In this document: piece after piece, positions 31,443 to 43,093 of the stretch
Layout of the letters: every line of letters starts with the position of its first letter
How positions within the stretch are numbered: the stretch's first letter is position 1
Origin: Auxenochlorella pyrenoidosa
Lineage: Eukaryota > Chlorophyta > Trebouxiophyceae > Chlorellales > Chlorellaceae
Assembly: GCA_001430745.1 (NCBI GenBank)
Contig: KQ482003.1
Span: 574,754 to 638,753, forward strand
Direction: 5' to 3'
Length of the DNA: 64,000 nt
Program-made: the position numbers and the translations under genes
Notes under the pieces: model-generated
Told to the model about the DNA's origin: nothing
Databases searched by the model: none
The model's input: the letters and a program-made list of their open reading frames with translations, nothing else

Positions 31443-33378
31443 CTAAAGAGCCGGCAGGCGCCTGGCGGCCACATCAAGCTGCCCGACTCGCACCGCCAGA
31501 CGCTCCACAACTGACTCCAGCGCATGAACCTGCGCCTCCAAGCCGTCCAGCAGTGCTTCACTTGAGTGCCCTTGGTGCTGCTGCTGCTGCGCTGACAGCA
31601 GTTCAAGCTGCCTGCGCACCTCGGCTGCCGTCCCTGCCAGCCGCTGCATCTGGCCCGCTGCCGTCTCGTTGCAGCTGCACATGGGCGGCGCAGCAGGGTG
31701 GTTTTAGCACAGATTCTGGATGCCCTCTTCGCAAGGGTTGGTTTTGCGCACTTGAGCTCCGCCCCGGCCATCCCCGCTGTTCGCACCGTGAACACCGGCA
31801 TGCGTCAACAAACTCGCCCCCACCTGCACAGCAGCTGCTGCTCCGACACCGGCTTGTCCAACTCTGCACCAATGGCCAGCTGCAGCTGCTCCATGAGGTG
31901 CGCTGCAGCAGAGGGAGTGGATGAGGATGCTGCACGGGCTGCTGGGGAGCTGGCAGATGCCTGGCTGCCTGCCTCGGAACTGCTGGCCGAGAGCTGTGCA
32001 CCCACATTGGCTGGCCTCACTTCTCGTGCCGCTGCAGCTGCCCCTGCTTCTATGACATCGCTGCCGTGCGCGCTGATGCCTGCCACGACTGCCACCTCGG
32101 GCAGCCCAATCTCCATGAAGCGGCGGTAAAAGCAAATCACGAGCTGGGCATCGTCATCATCCTGCCGCAGACTGCGCTCTGCCTCCTCTGCCTCCTCCTT
32201 TGACAGGCGGCCAGCGGCCGTGATTGCCCCATGGATCTTGTCCAGCGTGTCGGCGGCCGTAAGCTCTGCGTGGCCCTGCACATAGTTAAGACGAACACGA
32301 TCAGCAGGCATGAAGTAATGTGCGCAAACTTGCTGTATGCAGACTCGGCCAGCAGGAAAATTGAGGCGCGGGCAGTGAAACCCGTCCCCGCTGCAAACTT
32401 GCCTGAACCCCTACAATGTTCCCGCCAGGCATCGTCCACATCTCCACCGCTGCAGTACTGCTCTCTGCCAGCAGGATGGCCCCGGGGGGTAGCGCCATTA
32501 CGCAGTCGCCATGCGACTCAATCAGGCGCACACTGCTTGGGCAGGCAGTGCTGCTGTCGGCCCCTGCCGGCGGCCCAACCGCCACATCCCGGGCTGCCTG
32601 CATGAACGCTGCGCACTGCTGCAGCAGCGGCCTGAGCTCTATGGTCTCCACACTGAGCACAAAGCGGCCATCTGGATTTTTGCCCACGCGGCCGCCTAGT
32701 GCTGCAGGGGACCCGGGATGTGCAAATTAGCACAGATGCACCTCAGCATTGGTAAAGATTCAACACTGCTTGAAAACATGTTGTTTTATTCTGGAAGTCA
32801 AGCGCAATGCCAAGCCGGCAAGTCGTACCTTTGGCAAGAATCTGACAGCCAAAACACATCCCAAGCATCCGCACTTGGGGGTGCTGCATCACGGCCTGCT
32901 GCAGCCAGCCTTCCAGGTCTCGAATCCAGGGCCGCTCTGCACATCAGGGCACAAGGGATTTGGGCTCAACGGGCGAACGGCACTTGCTGCAGATGGCCAT
33001 GGATGGCAAGCTGCCGGCAGCGCTCTCACCCTCATATGCGCTGTAGTGGCTGCCCGAAATTATAATTCCATCAAAGCTGCCTGACAGCCCCTCGAGCGGC
33101 GGCAGCTCTCCCTTGAAGCACTGCGAATAGGAGCTTGGGCGGAAAAGAGGCTCACGTTGGCATTTTGCAAATTGCAAAGACCTTTTCAGACAGCGGGGCG
33201 GGCCTGCTAAAGCCCACCCTCTACCAAACATATACTGCGCCGACAAAAATGTCCACAGAAATCATAGTCGGCTCGCCTTGAATGCGGTGAAGGATGCGGC
33301 CTGCAGGAGGCGGCGTACGCCCTCCTCGTGGCCGCACCACTTCTCGGCGTCCTCGCAGTCCAGGAAGGCAATGCGCAT
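31443..33378 (-). CDS. Class I glutamine amidotransferase-like protein (gamma-glutamyl peptidase type) with coiled-coil tail
   Basis: Triad-type GATase1-fold protein like plant gamma-glutamyl peptidases, which trim glutathione conjugates; the exact substrate is an inference. Exons 33277-33378, 33030-33120, 32829-32936, from 32701 down to about 32412, then two 3' exons ending at 31443. The N-terminus MRIAFLDCEDAEKWCG is family-typical, and FDGIIISGSHYSAYE marks the oxyanion region. The nucleophile Cys92 is in GMCFGCQILA. IESHGDCVMALPPGAILLAE and VGVQGHAEL supply the catalytic His and Glu. About 140 residues follow the usual end: an Ala/Ser-rich linker, then a heptad-like helix (ALLDGLEAQVHALESVVERL). 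Two introns (after 33277 and about 32412) use GC donors. The open frame upstream of the ATG has no in-frame ATG, so 33378 is taken as the start. Confidence 0.88.
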
Positions 33379-34084
33379 GGCTTGCCGGCCCAAGCGTGGC
33401 AGGCTGATCTGGGACAGGCTGGCCTGCAGGGTGGCCGGCAGCGCGCGGCGGTGGTGGAGGCGCGGCAGCGCGAGGAGCGGCGGCGGCAGCAGCGGCACGA
33501 TGGCGGCGGCGGCGGCGCCAGCAAGTCTCAGACCGCTGCTGTTGCTTACCGTCTGATGATCAGATGATGCGTGGTAGTTGCGGTTTGCTCTCTGTTGCCG
33601 GAAGAGCTCGAGAAGTGTCAACTTGGGGCCGTCTTTTCACGCGTACAAAACGAAATAAGGAGAGGTATGCGGTTATTTGAAACGGTCCAGATTGACAGGA
33701 GATGTCGGGAAAGCGTTTGGGTTTCCCATCTGGTGCCAGCTCAGAACCCAGCCACTTGCAATCCTGTATTCGGCAATGCTGCATCATTCTGGAACCTGCT
33801 TGCGCGGATGCAAGGCGGCCCAATGTAAGGGGGGGAAAGTTGCCTCTCATAACTTATTTACAGGGCCGCAAGCGATGGCATGCAGCAGGCGTTTCGCTTG
33901 TAAGTTGCAATGCCAAAAAAGTTGGAACGGACTGGAACGTTGGGTGAGGTTTCATGATTGATAATTAAATTCTGATCAAATTTTGCTGAAAATCATACGG
34001 CTGAGGGCCTTGGTTGGGGCCAGTCGTTCCACCAAGGACGAGGTGTAGGCACCTGTTGACAGCGGCAGCGATTGCCTGCCCGGC
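33379..34084. other. Intergenic: amidotransferase 5' flank
   Basis: Holds the amidotransferase promoter (with GCG/GGC-rich sequence at 33460-33530) and the 3' UTR of the next minus-strand gene; minus-strand TGTAA lies at 33858-33862. No exon was recognised. Confidence 0.4.
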
Positions 34085-37000
34085 CTACCAGGCGTCAATC
34101 TCCTCCCGAACAGTTGGCCTACGGCTGCGCCGTGAGGCGCCAGCCGTCCTCCCCTTGGCGGCCTTTGAGCTGCCGCCGTCGCTGCCAGGTTGCCCACCAT
34201 TGGGCCCGCTGCCGGCATCGGCGGAGGAGGCAGCCATGGAGGCCAGGTCGCCGTTGCTGGCAACTACAATGCTGTTCGCCTCTGCCGCCAGCAGGTCAGC
34301 CAGCGCCTCGTCGCTGGCATCCATGCTCGACATGTCCAGGCTGGACAGGCTGCGGCGCGCACCATACGTCTTGGCAGCCAGCTTGAACAGGCCCTGCAGC
34401 CAGCAAGAGTGGACATGGAGAGCGTGAATGCAAATCGCATTGGTCTGTGGCTATGCAAGCGTGCACAGCAGCTCAAGCACGCCCCGGCCCCTGCATCTCG
34501 ATGTACTGCTGCATGCGCACCTGCCGGCCGCTGAGCCCGGTGCTGGCCGCCACCTCGCTGATGTGCTCCTGCCATTCAGAGGTTCCCGGCTTGCGAGTCT
34601 CCACAGCATAGCCCAGCTCCTCGGCAAGCTGCACAACAGATGTGACGAGGATGAAGCATGACAGCATGCGAAGCAGAAAAACTTTCAACTTTGCCATGCT
34701 GAAGCATGTGCAGCGCATGCTGTGGCAGGCAACCATGGGCCTCTCAATGCGGCACGCTCACCTCATAAAGCCCGCCCCAGCGCTCAACAGCACGAGCAAT
34801 ATCATAACGGCTGGCACGGATGAAGTCGTTCTTGGCAGGCATCACACCTGATGCACGACAGGGAAGGAGGGGAGCGTGCAGCTTGTGGGACAGGCATACT
34901 CAACGACTAGAAGTAGTGGGAAAAACACTCAACCTGCTCCCTGCCGACAGCAGGTGCGGGGCCTACTACTTTGGCCTGGCTTGCGTGGCAACTGGCGATG
35001 CACGCGCAGCCTGTGGCCTACCCGGCGGGAGGCCCTGCTCCTCTATGAACTCGTCCAGCTCGGCCCGCACATTCTCAAGCGAGTCCCAGTAGCCCTTGGG
35101 CCGCCTGCATGCCAAGTGTCAGACAATGAGCATGCTGTCAGCTCGTATGCAGGTAGTGTGGAAAACTGGCAGTCAATTTGACGTGCTCCTGAAATGCTCA
35201 TGCCTCTAAACGGTAAGCTTGTGTGATGCCGCATGCCCACCTGCCCTTGGCCTTGAGCTTCCACCCAAGCTGCTGGGCCACTACGCTGGGCCCGCCGTGG
35301 GCGCTAATTGCCTTCTCCAGGTCGCTCCTGCAGCAAAGCAGATGCCAATGAAGCATAACACGCATGGCTCTGGGGGACCAGGAAAGCCTCACACCTTCCC
35401 GCAGCTGCTTTGGGGCAGATGCTGGTGACGCGAGCCTCCTCAACAGCCAAAGCACTCCTGACCGCCAGTGCTCGCGCACCTGTTCATCTCCCGCAGGTCG
35501 CTGCGCGAGGGCAGCACCCGGTCGGCGCCAAAGCAGCGCTCCAGCTCAGCCACCAGCACCCCGTAGTCCTCCACCATGTCGGCCAGCGGGGGGCGCTGCA
35601 GCTTGCGCCGCAGCGCGGCAGCAGCGGCCACCTCGCCCGACTCCTCCAGCCGCAGGATGCTGGACTCGGCCTGCACGTGGGTGCCAACGCATGGGCGTCC
35701 TCACGTGCGGTGGCCAAGCAAGCCAGTTGGGGGGGGTGGAACAATGACCCGGCCACTAGTCAGAATGCGTCAAACCACCCAGCATGATGACTGCACAAGG
35801 CTGCCGTCGCCCTGTGCCCACCTGCATGGTCTCCACGCGCAGCTTGATTGCAGCCAGGTTTGCAGGCACGTCCTCAAACACCGTGCGCTCCAGCAGCGGC
35901 TCCAGCACGCCCAGCATGCGCGTCGCACGCGGGATGACGATTTCGACAGCATACTTGAGCTGCGTCTGGCTGTACCCAGAAGGCTGCATTCAAGGCAGAA
36001 CGGAGACACCAGGTTGGGTTGCGGAGCGCAGCTGCATAGCAAGCAGAGTATGCCTATGGGCGAGGATGCACCGAGGGCCTAGCAAGCGCCGCCACAGCTG
36101 ACAAATGTGCAAATGTCCTCACCTCCCCATCGCTGCTGCTGCTGCCGCTGCCGCTGCTGCTACTGCCGCCGCCGCTCGAGGAACTGGTGGAGCTGACGCC
36201 TTGCAGCATCCACTTGCCCTGGAAGCGCTCAAAGTCGCCTGCCACCTGCCGAAACTGGATCTCACTGCAAAGTGGCGAGGCGGCGTGCGCGGCTGGCTGT
36301 GTCAGGCAAATTTGGCATCCTTGCAAGCCATCCAACTTCAATCTGCGGCCCACGCTTTGTCTCACAAAAGCACTGTCCGCCAAGACACCCACCTCTCCGG
36401 CTTCTCGATCAGGTCCAGCACGCTCTCGGCATGCAGGCACATGTACAGCATGCGCTTGTAGCCGACCTGCAAGGCCCAGAATGGCAGGCCAGCAGAAGCA
36501 GATCATGTCGGCAAGCATGGACACCCAGGCTGTTCAGAGGTACGTGGCATTACAGTTCCTGGCACCCATTCTGCGCCTGTATGGATGCAAATCGAGGGCT
36601 GCCACACATTCCCTCACTTGGCGGACACGGATGATGTTTGACGGGGCGCTCCTCGGCAGTGCGATGCGCTGGCTGACGGCGAGGTTGGGGATGAACTCTG
36701 CCAGCCGGTCATAGTCTGTCAGCACATCCCACACGGCCTGGAGAGAGCATGGACAAGGGCAGCAACAAACTTAGAGGTTGGATGGAGTAACAAGCAAATT
36801 GGAATGTGCCAAGCAATACAGCTGCATCCTCAACACTAACTCCCACCTCTGGAGGAGCGTCTATGGTGATGGCTGCCACCGCCCGGCGGTGCAGCGTGTC
36901 GAAGGTGTCAAGCCGGCGCAGGTGGACTTCTGCCGCAGCAAGGGGGATCGACCGGGTGCCTGCCAAGCCGTTCAGACCTGCCCCAGCAGGTGCAGCCGCA

Positions 37001-37376
37001 CTGCTGCCCACGCTGCCACGGCTGCTGGTTCGCCGCAGACCAAACGCGGGGTAGGCGGCCTGCAGCTGCTCCTTCTCAGCTTGCCGTTGGTTGAGCTCGG
37101 CCTGCGTCTGTGGCTGCATGCCGCCGCGGTTGCCTGCTGGCGGCAGTGGCACCGACACCACGCCAAGGTAGAGCGACTGCGGCTCAGACTGCTGCTGCTG
37201 CAGGGCCCGCTGTGATCCCTGCAGCAACTCGCACGCTGCAGGTTGTGCATCTGCAACTGGCAAGCCCAGCCGCTGCCGCTGTTGGGCCGCCGTCAGTGGC
37301 GCTGCCTCTGGAAAGCTACTGCCAGTCAGGCGCCAGAAGGGTCCCTTGCTGGGCAGCCCCTCCTCTTGTGAGTCAG

Positions 37377-37408
<32 letters not shown>

Positions 37409-39300
37409 AGCAGCGTCGGCGGCTGCGCCGCCGGCTGCGTCGGCGGCTGCTGGCCCTGCTGCTGCTGCTGCTGCTGCTGTTGCTGAACCCTTGATGCCGC
37501 TGCAGCATCGACTGCTGCTGCTGCTGCCCGTGCCGCCTCCTCCTCGGCGGCCTCCTGCTCCCAGCCAGGCCTTGCTGGCATGGGTGCACCCGCTTGCGTG
37601 CTGGGGATTGGAGGGTCGTCCTCGGTGCCTGCCCAACGTGCCAGGCCCGACGCCCGCAGCTTGTTGGCCGAGATCTGCATGAGCACCAGCCTGCCACTGT
37701 GAGTTGCAGCCGAAAGAACTCACGGGCAAAGGCAGAGACTGCGCAACTCGGTTTGTGTTGACCAAGCCAGGTGGGCAAACAAAAAGCTCACCTCCTCCGC
37801 ACGGCGCGCCACCGCCTGGATGTTGGCGGGCAGCCCGGCGCGCACAACGTAGCTGACAATGGCGCTGGGCAGCATGATCTTGGGGCGCACGCAGATGTCG
37901 AAGCGGAGCAGCGTGGCCATGCCGACAGCACTGGAAGGGTCAGGCTCCACTACCCACCGCCCGCTCATCTCCTGCAGCCAGACGATCAGTTGAGGGGGGG
38001 CAGGCAGTCGCCACATGCACACTCCAAAGCAGGCATCCCATACCCATTATGTAGCAAGTATGCCAGCCAGGCGCAGAGGGGCCGCAGCATCCAGCAGCAG
38101 GGCCAGCGCAGAGGCGCCGCAGCAACACATAGCCGCGCGAGGCTCGCACCTGGAAGTCTCCCTCCAGCATGGAGAAGCGGGCCTCGCGGCGGCCCAGCGG
38201 CAGCCGCACCTCCTCCACATCCAGCAGCGCCTCCGCCTCCAGGCGCCACAGCACGCCCTGGCTGCACCCGCGCTGCCGCAGCAGAACCTGCAGCCAATTC
38301 CAGGTCCAAGCACATCGTTTCAGAGGCTTCCATGCATGCTGGTGGCTTACAGCTCACAGAGCTGCGCGCGGGTGGCACAAGCTCACAGACAGCCGCGCAC
38401 TCAAGTTGCGCTTGGCGCAGGCCAGGCAGGGCACCAACCTTGCCGGCACGCTGGCTGGGCAGGCGCTCGCAGCTCTCCAGGTTGGGCACAAATTCTGCCA
38501 GGCGCTCGTAGTTGGTCAGCACCCGCCAGACGACATCAACGGGGGCCTGCACCACGGTCTCTGCCACGATGCGCTTGCCAGTGGCCTGCTTGCCCGCTTC
38601 GTACACCTTGACTGCATTGGGCGGCGGTTGCAACGGTGGCACCGGCACTGTGCCCCCTGCAAGTCCTGCAAGTCAAGAAGGCACGATGATTGGTCCATCA
38701 GCAATGGTTGAGAAGCATGGCGAAGGACAGCACGCAAGGTGCACGTCATTCGGCCCCAGGTGCAAAGACGCCGCTGGGCGGTGCAGGTGGTGCTTGCAGC
38801 AACCCTCTCCCTCCTATCGCCGTTCATCAGGCTGGATCCTCTGTTCGATCGCACCTCCGCTGCCAGCAAAGGCGGCCACAGCAGAGGGTGGAGAGGGTTG
38901 CCGGTTTGTAGAACCCGCCCCCTCCCTCTGGCAGGGCGACCGTGGTGAGGACCAGCTGCTACGTGAGTGTGGCCGGCCTGCAGCAAGCCCGAAGGCTGGC
39001 CGCAGGCCAGAGAGCATAGCTGAGCCCCCTACCCTGCTCGGGCTTGCGGGCGCCTTCAAAACGACAGGATGTATGCTTTCTCAGATGTAGGGCCGTGGGG
39101 TAGCTGTGATGGGCGCAGGCAATCAAAGAGGATTGCCGCCAGGCGGGACATGAGCCAGGCCAGCAGGGCGATGTCAGGGCGCCTGGGTGGATGGCAACGA
39201 CTCGCTCCAGTGGCACAGCCTCCACCGCAGGCGGTGTAAACCATCTGTGAGTAAATGCAACCTGATCAAAAAATTTGGGGCAGCAAGACCTTGCTAGCAT
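34085..39300 (-). CDS. Double START/Coq10-type (polyketide cyclase-like) domain protein, probably chloroplastic
   Basis: Two helix-grip lipid/ligand-binding domains in one chain, an arrangement known from plant chloroplast proteins such as Arabidopsis At5g08720. Domain 1 (about 38600-37790): VVQAPVDVVWRVLTNYERLA, EFVPNLESCERLP, then EMSGRWVVEPDPSS. A linker of about 200 aa is Gln/Ala-rich with polyQ. Domain 2 (about 36950-35940): AAITIDAPPEAVWDVLTDYD, RLAEFIPNLAVSQRI, QFRQVAGDFERFQGKWMLQG, followed by a Ser/Gly-rich loop. The C-terminal third has YGVLVAELERCFGADRVLPS, DLEKAISAHGGPSVVAQQLG, GYWDSLENVRAELDEFIEEQ and ARAVERWGGLYELAEELGY, winged-helix-like repeats also seen in the plant proteins. 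It ends at TAG 34085. The first exon (39300 to about 39030, basic, acid-poor) is tentative: it joins in phase to the exon starting at about 38673. Function unknown; ligand binding is inferred. Confidence 0.78.
37378..37487. repeat. CTG/CAG trinucleotide tracts encoding polyglutamine
   Basis: Two interrupted runs of about 8-10 CTG units (37378-37407 and about 37457-37485) on the plus strand, read as CAG on the minus strand. They give two polyQ blocks in the linker of the double START-domain protein. Confidence 0.9.
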
Positions 39301-40152
39301 TGCTCTGGTCGGCTATTCCGTTGTGGTTTGCTCATGTTTGCACTCATGTTTGCATCATGCATGCTGGCAAGCATAGCAGATGAAGCTTCATCGGAAAGTG
39401 AAATGGGTGGGGAAAGGAGGCTCATTGGAGGTGACCTTTCATCAATACCTGCTTTCATCAATACCTGGACATTCACCAGCCCTGTGTGCCGGAACAACAC
39501 CAACTGGCACAACACCGATTCTACTCGTGACCCATGCACACGGCCCCCAATGATCCTGTTCGGCACATTCACAATTGTGCATCTGCTTATTGGTGATGAC
39601 GGTTGACATCTGTACACCGAGGAAGGATGTCCCTACTCTGTCGCTCTGTAGTTCATACCCTTGCTTGTGGCGCGCAAGGAGCACACAGAGTCATGCACTG
39701 TGCTCTACGTCCTCTCCTGAGGGAGACACTAATTCTCTCAGATGGACACTGTGCTGCCTGCCTTCGCCATAACGCCGGATGGCCAACACGCGCACGCGGC
39801 AGGAGCGGCAGGAGCGGCGGCTGCCGCGACAGCGGCGCAGCGGTCTGGCAGACGCCACGGCGGGGACTGCAGGAGCTCGCATCAGTCCTGTTGCTTCAGC
39901 ACGGCTGTTGATCATTGCTTGAGCAGACCAAGCTGCAAGTAGGCAGCAGGTGAACAACCAGCAGGTTGATGATTCAGGCCGACATGCCTTCGAGCCTGGT
40001 CGGGCTCAGGACAGCGATCACCCAGATCCAGGAAGAAATGAAGAAGCATTTCCTGTCAGTGCCATGTCAGCAATCCTGGGAGGATCGCGTTCTACCCACA
40101 GCCCCCCACAGCGATGGTTGTCAGCCCGTCCTCGCCAGCTTGCCCATTCACA
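39301..40152. other. Divergent intergenic region, START protein / LHCI
   Basis: 850 bp between divergent genes, presumably including the light-regulated LHC promoter and 5' UTR. It contains a perfect 16-bp tandem duplication at 39436-39467. No coding exon is supported. Confidence 0.4.
39436..39467. repeat. 16-bp perfect tandem repeat (x2)
   Basis: CTTTCATCAATACCTG occurs twice head to tail in the presumed shared promoter upstream of the LHCI gene. Function unknown; it could be slippage or a duplicated factor site. Confidence 0.85.
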
Positions 40153-41843
40153 ATGCAGGCCACCATCCGCATCTCCAGCGCGCGGACCGGCGTGGTGAGC
40201 AGCAAAGAGCCCAGCCCTCGCCCAGTACTCAGTGCAGGGCCCAGCCCTCTCTGCCCGGCGGCTGTAGGAAGTGAAGGAGGCGACTGCGACGCAGCTCAAG
40301 GCCCCGTGCAGCGATCTGCGAGCCCCTTATCGCCGTTGCCGCTCCTCGTCCCTCCCGCCGCTGCAGGCCCGCCGGGCCGGCCGCTCCAGCGTGGCCGTGC
40401 AGGCCGCCAACCGGCCGCTGTGGCAGCCTGGTGTCACCCCTCCGGCTCACCTGGACGGCAGCCTGCCTGGCGACTTCGGCTTTGGTGAGGGCTGCCATCA
40501 GTGAACGCGCTGCTGCAAGCCGATGGGCAGCTAGCAGCAGCAGGTAGCCTTTGCGCGTCGGCAAGCCGCGGCTGCGTTGTATCAAACAGGCAGAGGTCAG
40601 CAAGTCTGCCATGAAACAGTTTGTTTCTGGGCAGGTAGGCAGCCGTCACCGACTGCAATTGCACTGGCGTGAATTTGCCCCTCCCGCCTGCAGACCCCCT
40701 GAACCTGGGTGCCAACCCCGAGGCGCTGAACTGGTGAGCTCAAGCGGCAGCAGGCCTGGCTTAAATACACACATGGGCAAGGACAGCGTCCGGGTCGCGC
40801 AGGACAAGGTCAGGCAGGTCTGTGCGTGCTGGCGTCGTACTCAACGCAAATGGTATGACTGGGAGCATGTTGCATGGCTCGCTTCACTCCCGCAGGTACC
40901 GCAACGCTGAGCTGCAGAACGGCCGCTGGGCGATGGCTGGCGTGGCGGGCATCATCATCCCCGCTGAGCTGACCCGCCAGGGCGTGCTGAACGTGCCCGC
41001 CTGGTACGACGCCGGCAAGGTGTACGCCGAGAGCGAGAACGCCATCCCCTTCGGCTCCCTGCTGATGGTCCAGCTGTTCCTGTTCAACTTCGTGGAGATC
41101 AAGCGCTGGGAGGACATCAAGAAGCCTGGCAGCCAGGGCGAGCCGGGCAGCTTCCTGGTGAGGGAGGGCTGCCCAGCAAGGGGGGTTGTTCTCGTACCTG
41201 GATGATGGCTCGCCTCTGAGCTTGTGCGCCAGGACCTGGCACCTGCTCACGCTCAGCACTGCACTCCTGCTGGCTCTTGCTGCAGGGCTTTGAGAGCGCC
41301 TTCAAGGGCACTGGCGTGAGCGGCTACCCCGGCGGCCCCTTCAACCCCCTGGGCCTGGGGTGAGCACCGCGGGCCGGGCTGGCGCACGTGCTGGCGCATG
41401 TGCTGGCCCAGCTCAGCTGTCTTTGACGCCCGCTTGCAGCCCCATGTTCACCTCCTGTCGCCGCGGAGCCCACCCGCCTGCAGCAACAGCAGCAAGGAGT
41501 CCATGGACGACTTCAAGTGGCGGGAGATCCGCAACGGCCGCCTCGCCATGGTGGCGTTCCTTGGCTTCCTGGCGCAGCACGCCGCCACCGGCAAGGGCCC
41601 CATTGAGAACCTGGCTGGTGAGCTGCCGTACTGCGCGCCAGGTTGTCAGATCAAGTGGTGGGCTGCATGCTGGAATGAATCAGGTGCTGCTCGCCTTAGT
41701 GGTGCTATGCCTCTGCTGGCTGCTGCCTCAGCTGGTTGCTGCACCTGGTTCTCCCCTCCCTGTCTCCTGCAGACCACCTGGCTGACCCCTGGGCAAACAA
41801 CTTCTGCTCCAACGGTGTGAGCCTGCCCGTCTCTATCTTCTGA
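40153..41843 (+). CDS. Photosystem I light-harvesting chlorophyll a/b-binding protein (LHCA family)
   Basis: Thylakoid antenna protein of LHCI. Exons 40153-40194, 40367-40484, 40694-40733, 40896-41157, 41286-41359, 41484-41617 and 41773-41843 give 741 nt (246 aa). The N-terminal about 33 residues ([13 protein letters not shown].. SSVAVQAA) are a typical transit peptide. The mature start [16 protein letters not shown] is followed by the LHC signature PGDFGFDPLNLG. Helix B has [16 protein letters not shown] (Glu/Arg charge pair), helix C is [20 protein letters not shown], and helix A is [20 protein letters not shown]. The stroma-lumen loop [13 protein letters not shown] and the lumenal end [18 protein letters not shown] are typical of Lhca rather than Lhcb. 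The exact Lhca number cannot be fixed from the sequence alone. All seven junctions are GT-AG and in phase. Confidence 0.95.
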
Positions 41844-43093
41844 GATTTTTCGGGTGCCTAGCGCGCCGGCAGCCACCCTGCCAATCCCTGAGAAGAGCAA
41901 CTTGTGCTTTGTGCTTGCTATTCCCTTGCTACGCGTTTCACTGAACTCCCTCGGCTGCTTGTATGACACTCACCGCTAGCCGGGCAGCAGGCGGCGGTAT
42001 CCCTGTAAAGCTGTCAATATTCGACTGCACAGGCCATTACTGCAACCGCATTAGCCGAAAGAGAGGGATGCTGCACAAAACCTGCGTGCGCAAGTCAGAG
42101 CATCACTCTTCCTCACCGGGTGAAATGTTGCTGCAAGGCTAACCACGGCAGGCATTACAGCCTTACTAGGTGGCACCCCAGCAGGGCAGGCGGGCGGCGA
42201 GGAAGTTCAATGCTGACAGGAGCAGCCTTGGAATTTGCTGAATCACTTCGCAGTACTGACAGACCCACTCCCAAAGCCGTGAATGCTGCACAATAGGCAT
42301 GCCAAATCCTGTGGCCGGAGATTGGCAATGGGGAAGGGGGCTGCCAGCGTGCGTGCCCATTCGAAGACAGCAACCATAGCAAACGGAATGCACATTGTGA
42401 GGTGCATGGAGTCATGAGCTGCCTGAGAGAGCGACTTAGTGAGCTGATGCCCTTACCCCAGCACATGTGTGTGGCTGAGCAGCACTTGCGAGCATGAGGG
42501 GCAACTGGCGGTGCAGGACTTGATGAAGAGCCAGCTCAAAAAGCATAGCTTTCCAAACAGATAGTATTTGCACAGCGGCCTGACATAAGAGGAGCGGCTT
42601 TGGGCCAGGTAGAAGTCGAGGGCGGCAGCGAGCCTTTTGGGAGGCGGGAGCGCCTGCAGGGGGCCAAAACATGTGGAAGGTTGGTGGCCTGCCGCCGCGC
42701 TGCTGCCGCATTGATTTTTCAGGTATATTGTACGTATCCTGGGGGCCTTAGGAGACCAGAGCCTGGGTCGGTCAGGATGTGGCGCAGCACAGCACAGGGT
42801 TGGGACCCCTCAGCAGCCAGAGCTTGCCTGCAGGGCCGGCCTGCTTCTTCCCTTGCCCCAAGCAGCGCCGAAAGCCTAGCAGCCCCCGGAATCAGTACTT
42901 CCCTCTCATGCCACCGCTGTCTTTTGAAGTGGGCTCTTGCAAGAGTATGCACTGCTGAGCAGCTTGGTCTGGAGTAGAAAACAGAGCTGCACATGTGCAG
43001 CAGATCCAGTCATGTGGTTGGTGCAGGCAAACTTAGCTTTAATGGCATCCTGATGGTTGGTAAGGGCAGCAGCAGGTGCTATGTGTGTGCCAA
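41844..43093. other. Convergent 3' intergenic region, LHCI / SLC35F6
   Basis: 1.25 kb. It contains the LHCI 3' UTR with TGTAA at 42004-42008 and the transporter 3' UTR. Open frames at 42155-42466 and 42436-42711 on the minus strand have no recognisable domain. I see no supported gene. Confidence 0.4.
42004..42008 (+). terminator. Putative TGTAA poly(A) signal, LHCI gene
   Basis: TGTAA 161 nt past the LHCI stop at 41843, a typical distance for chlorophyte genes. Confidence 0.45.

Noticed and set aside
38516..38986. Alternative N-terminal exon for the START-domain protein
   Set aside because: That frame reads through the VPVPPLQPPPNAVKVY exon in the wrong phase; the exon ending RKPEQ at about 39030 joins in phase to 38673 and was preferred, though still tentative.
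42155..42711. Minus frames in the LHCI/transporter gap
   Set aside because: No recognisable protein, and neither strand offers a consistent exon chain.
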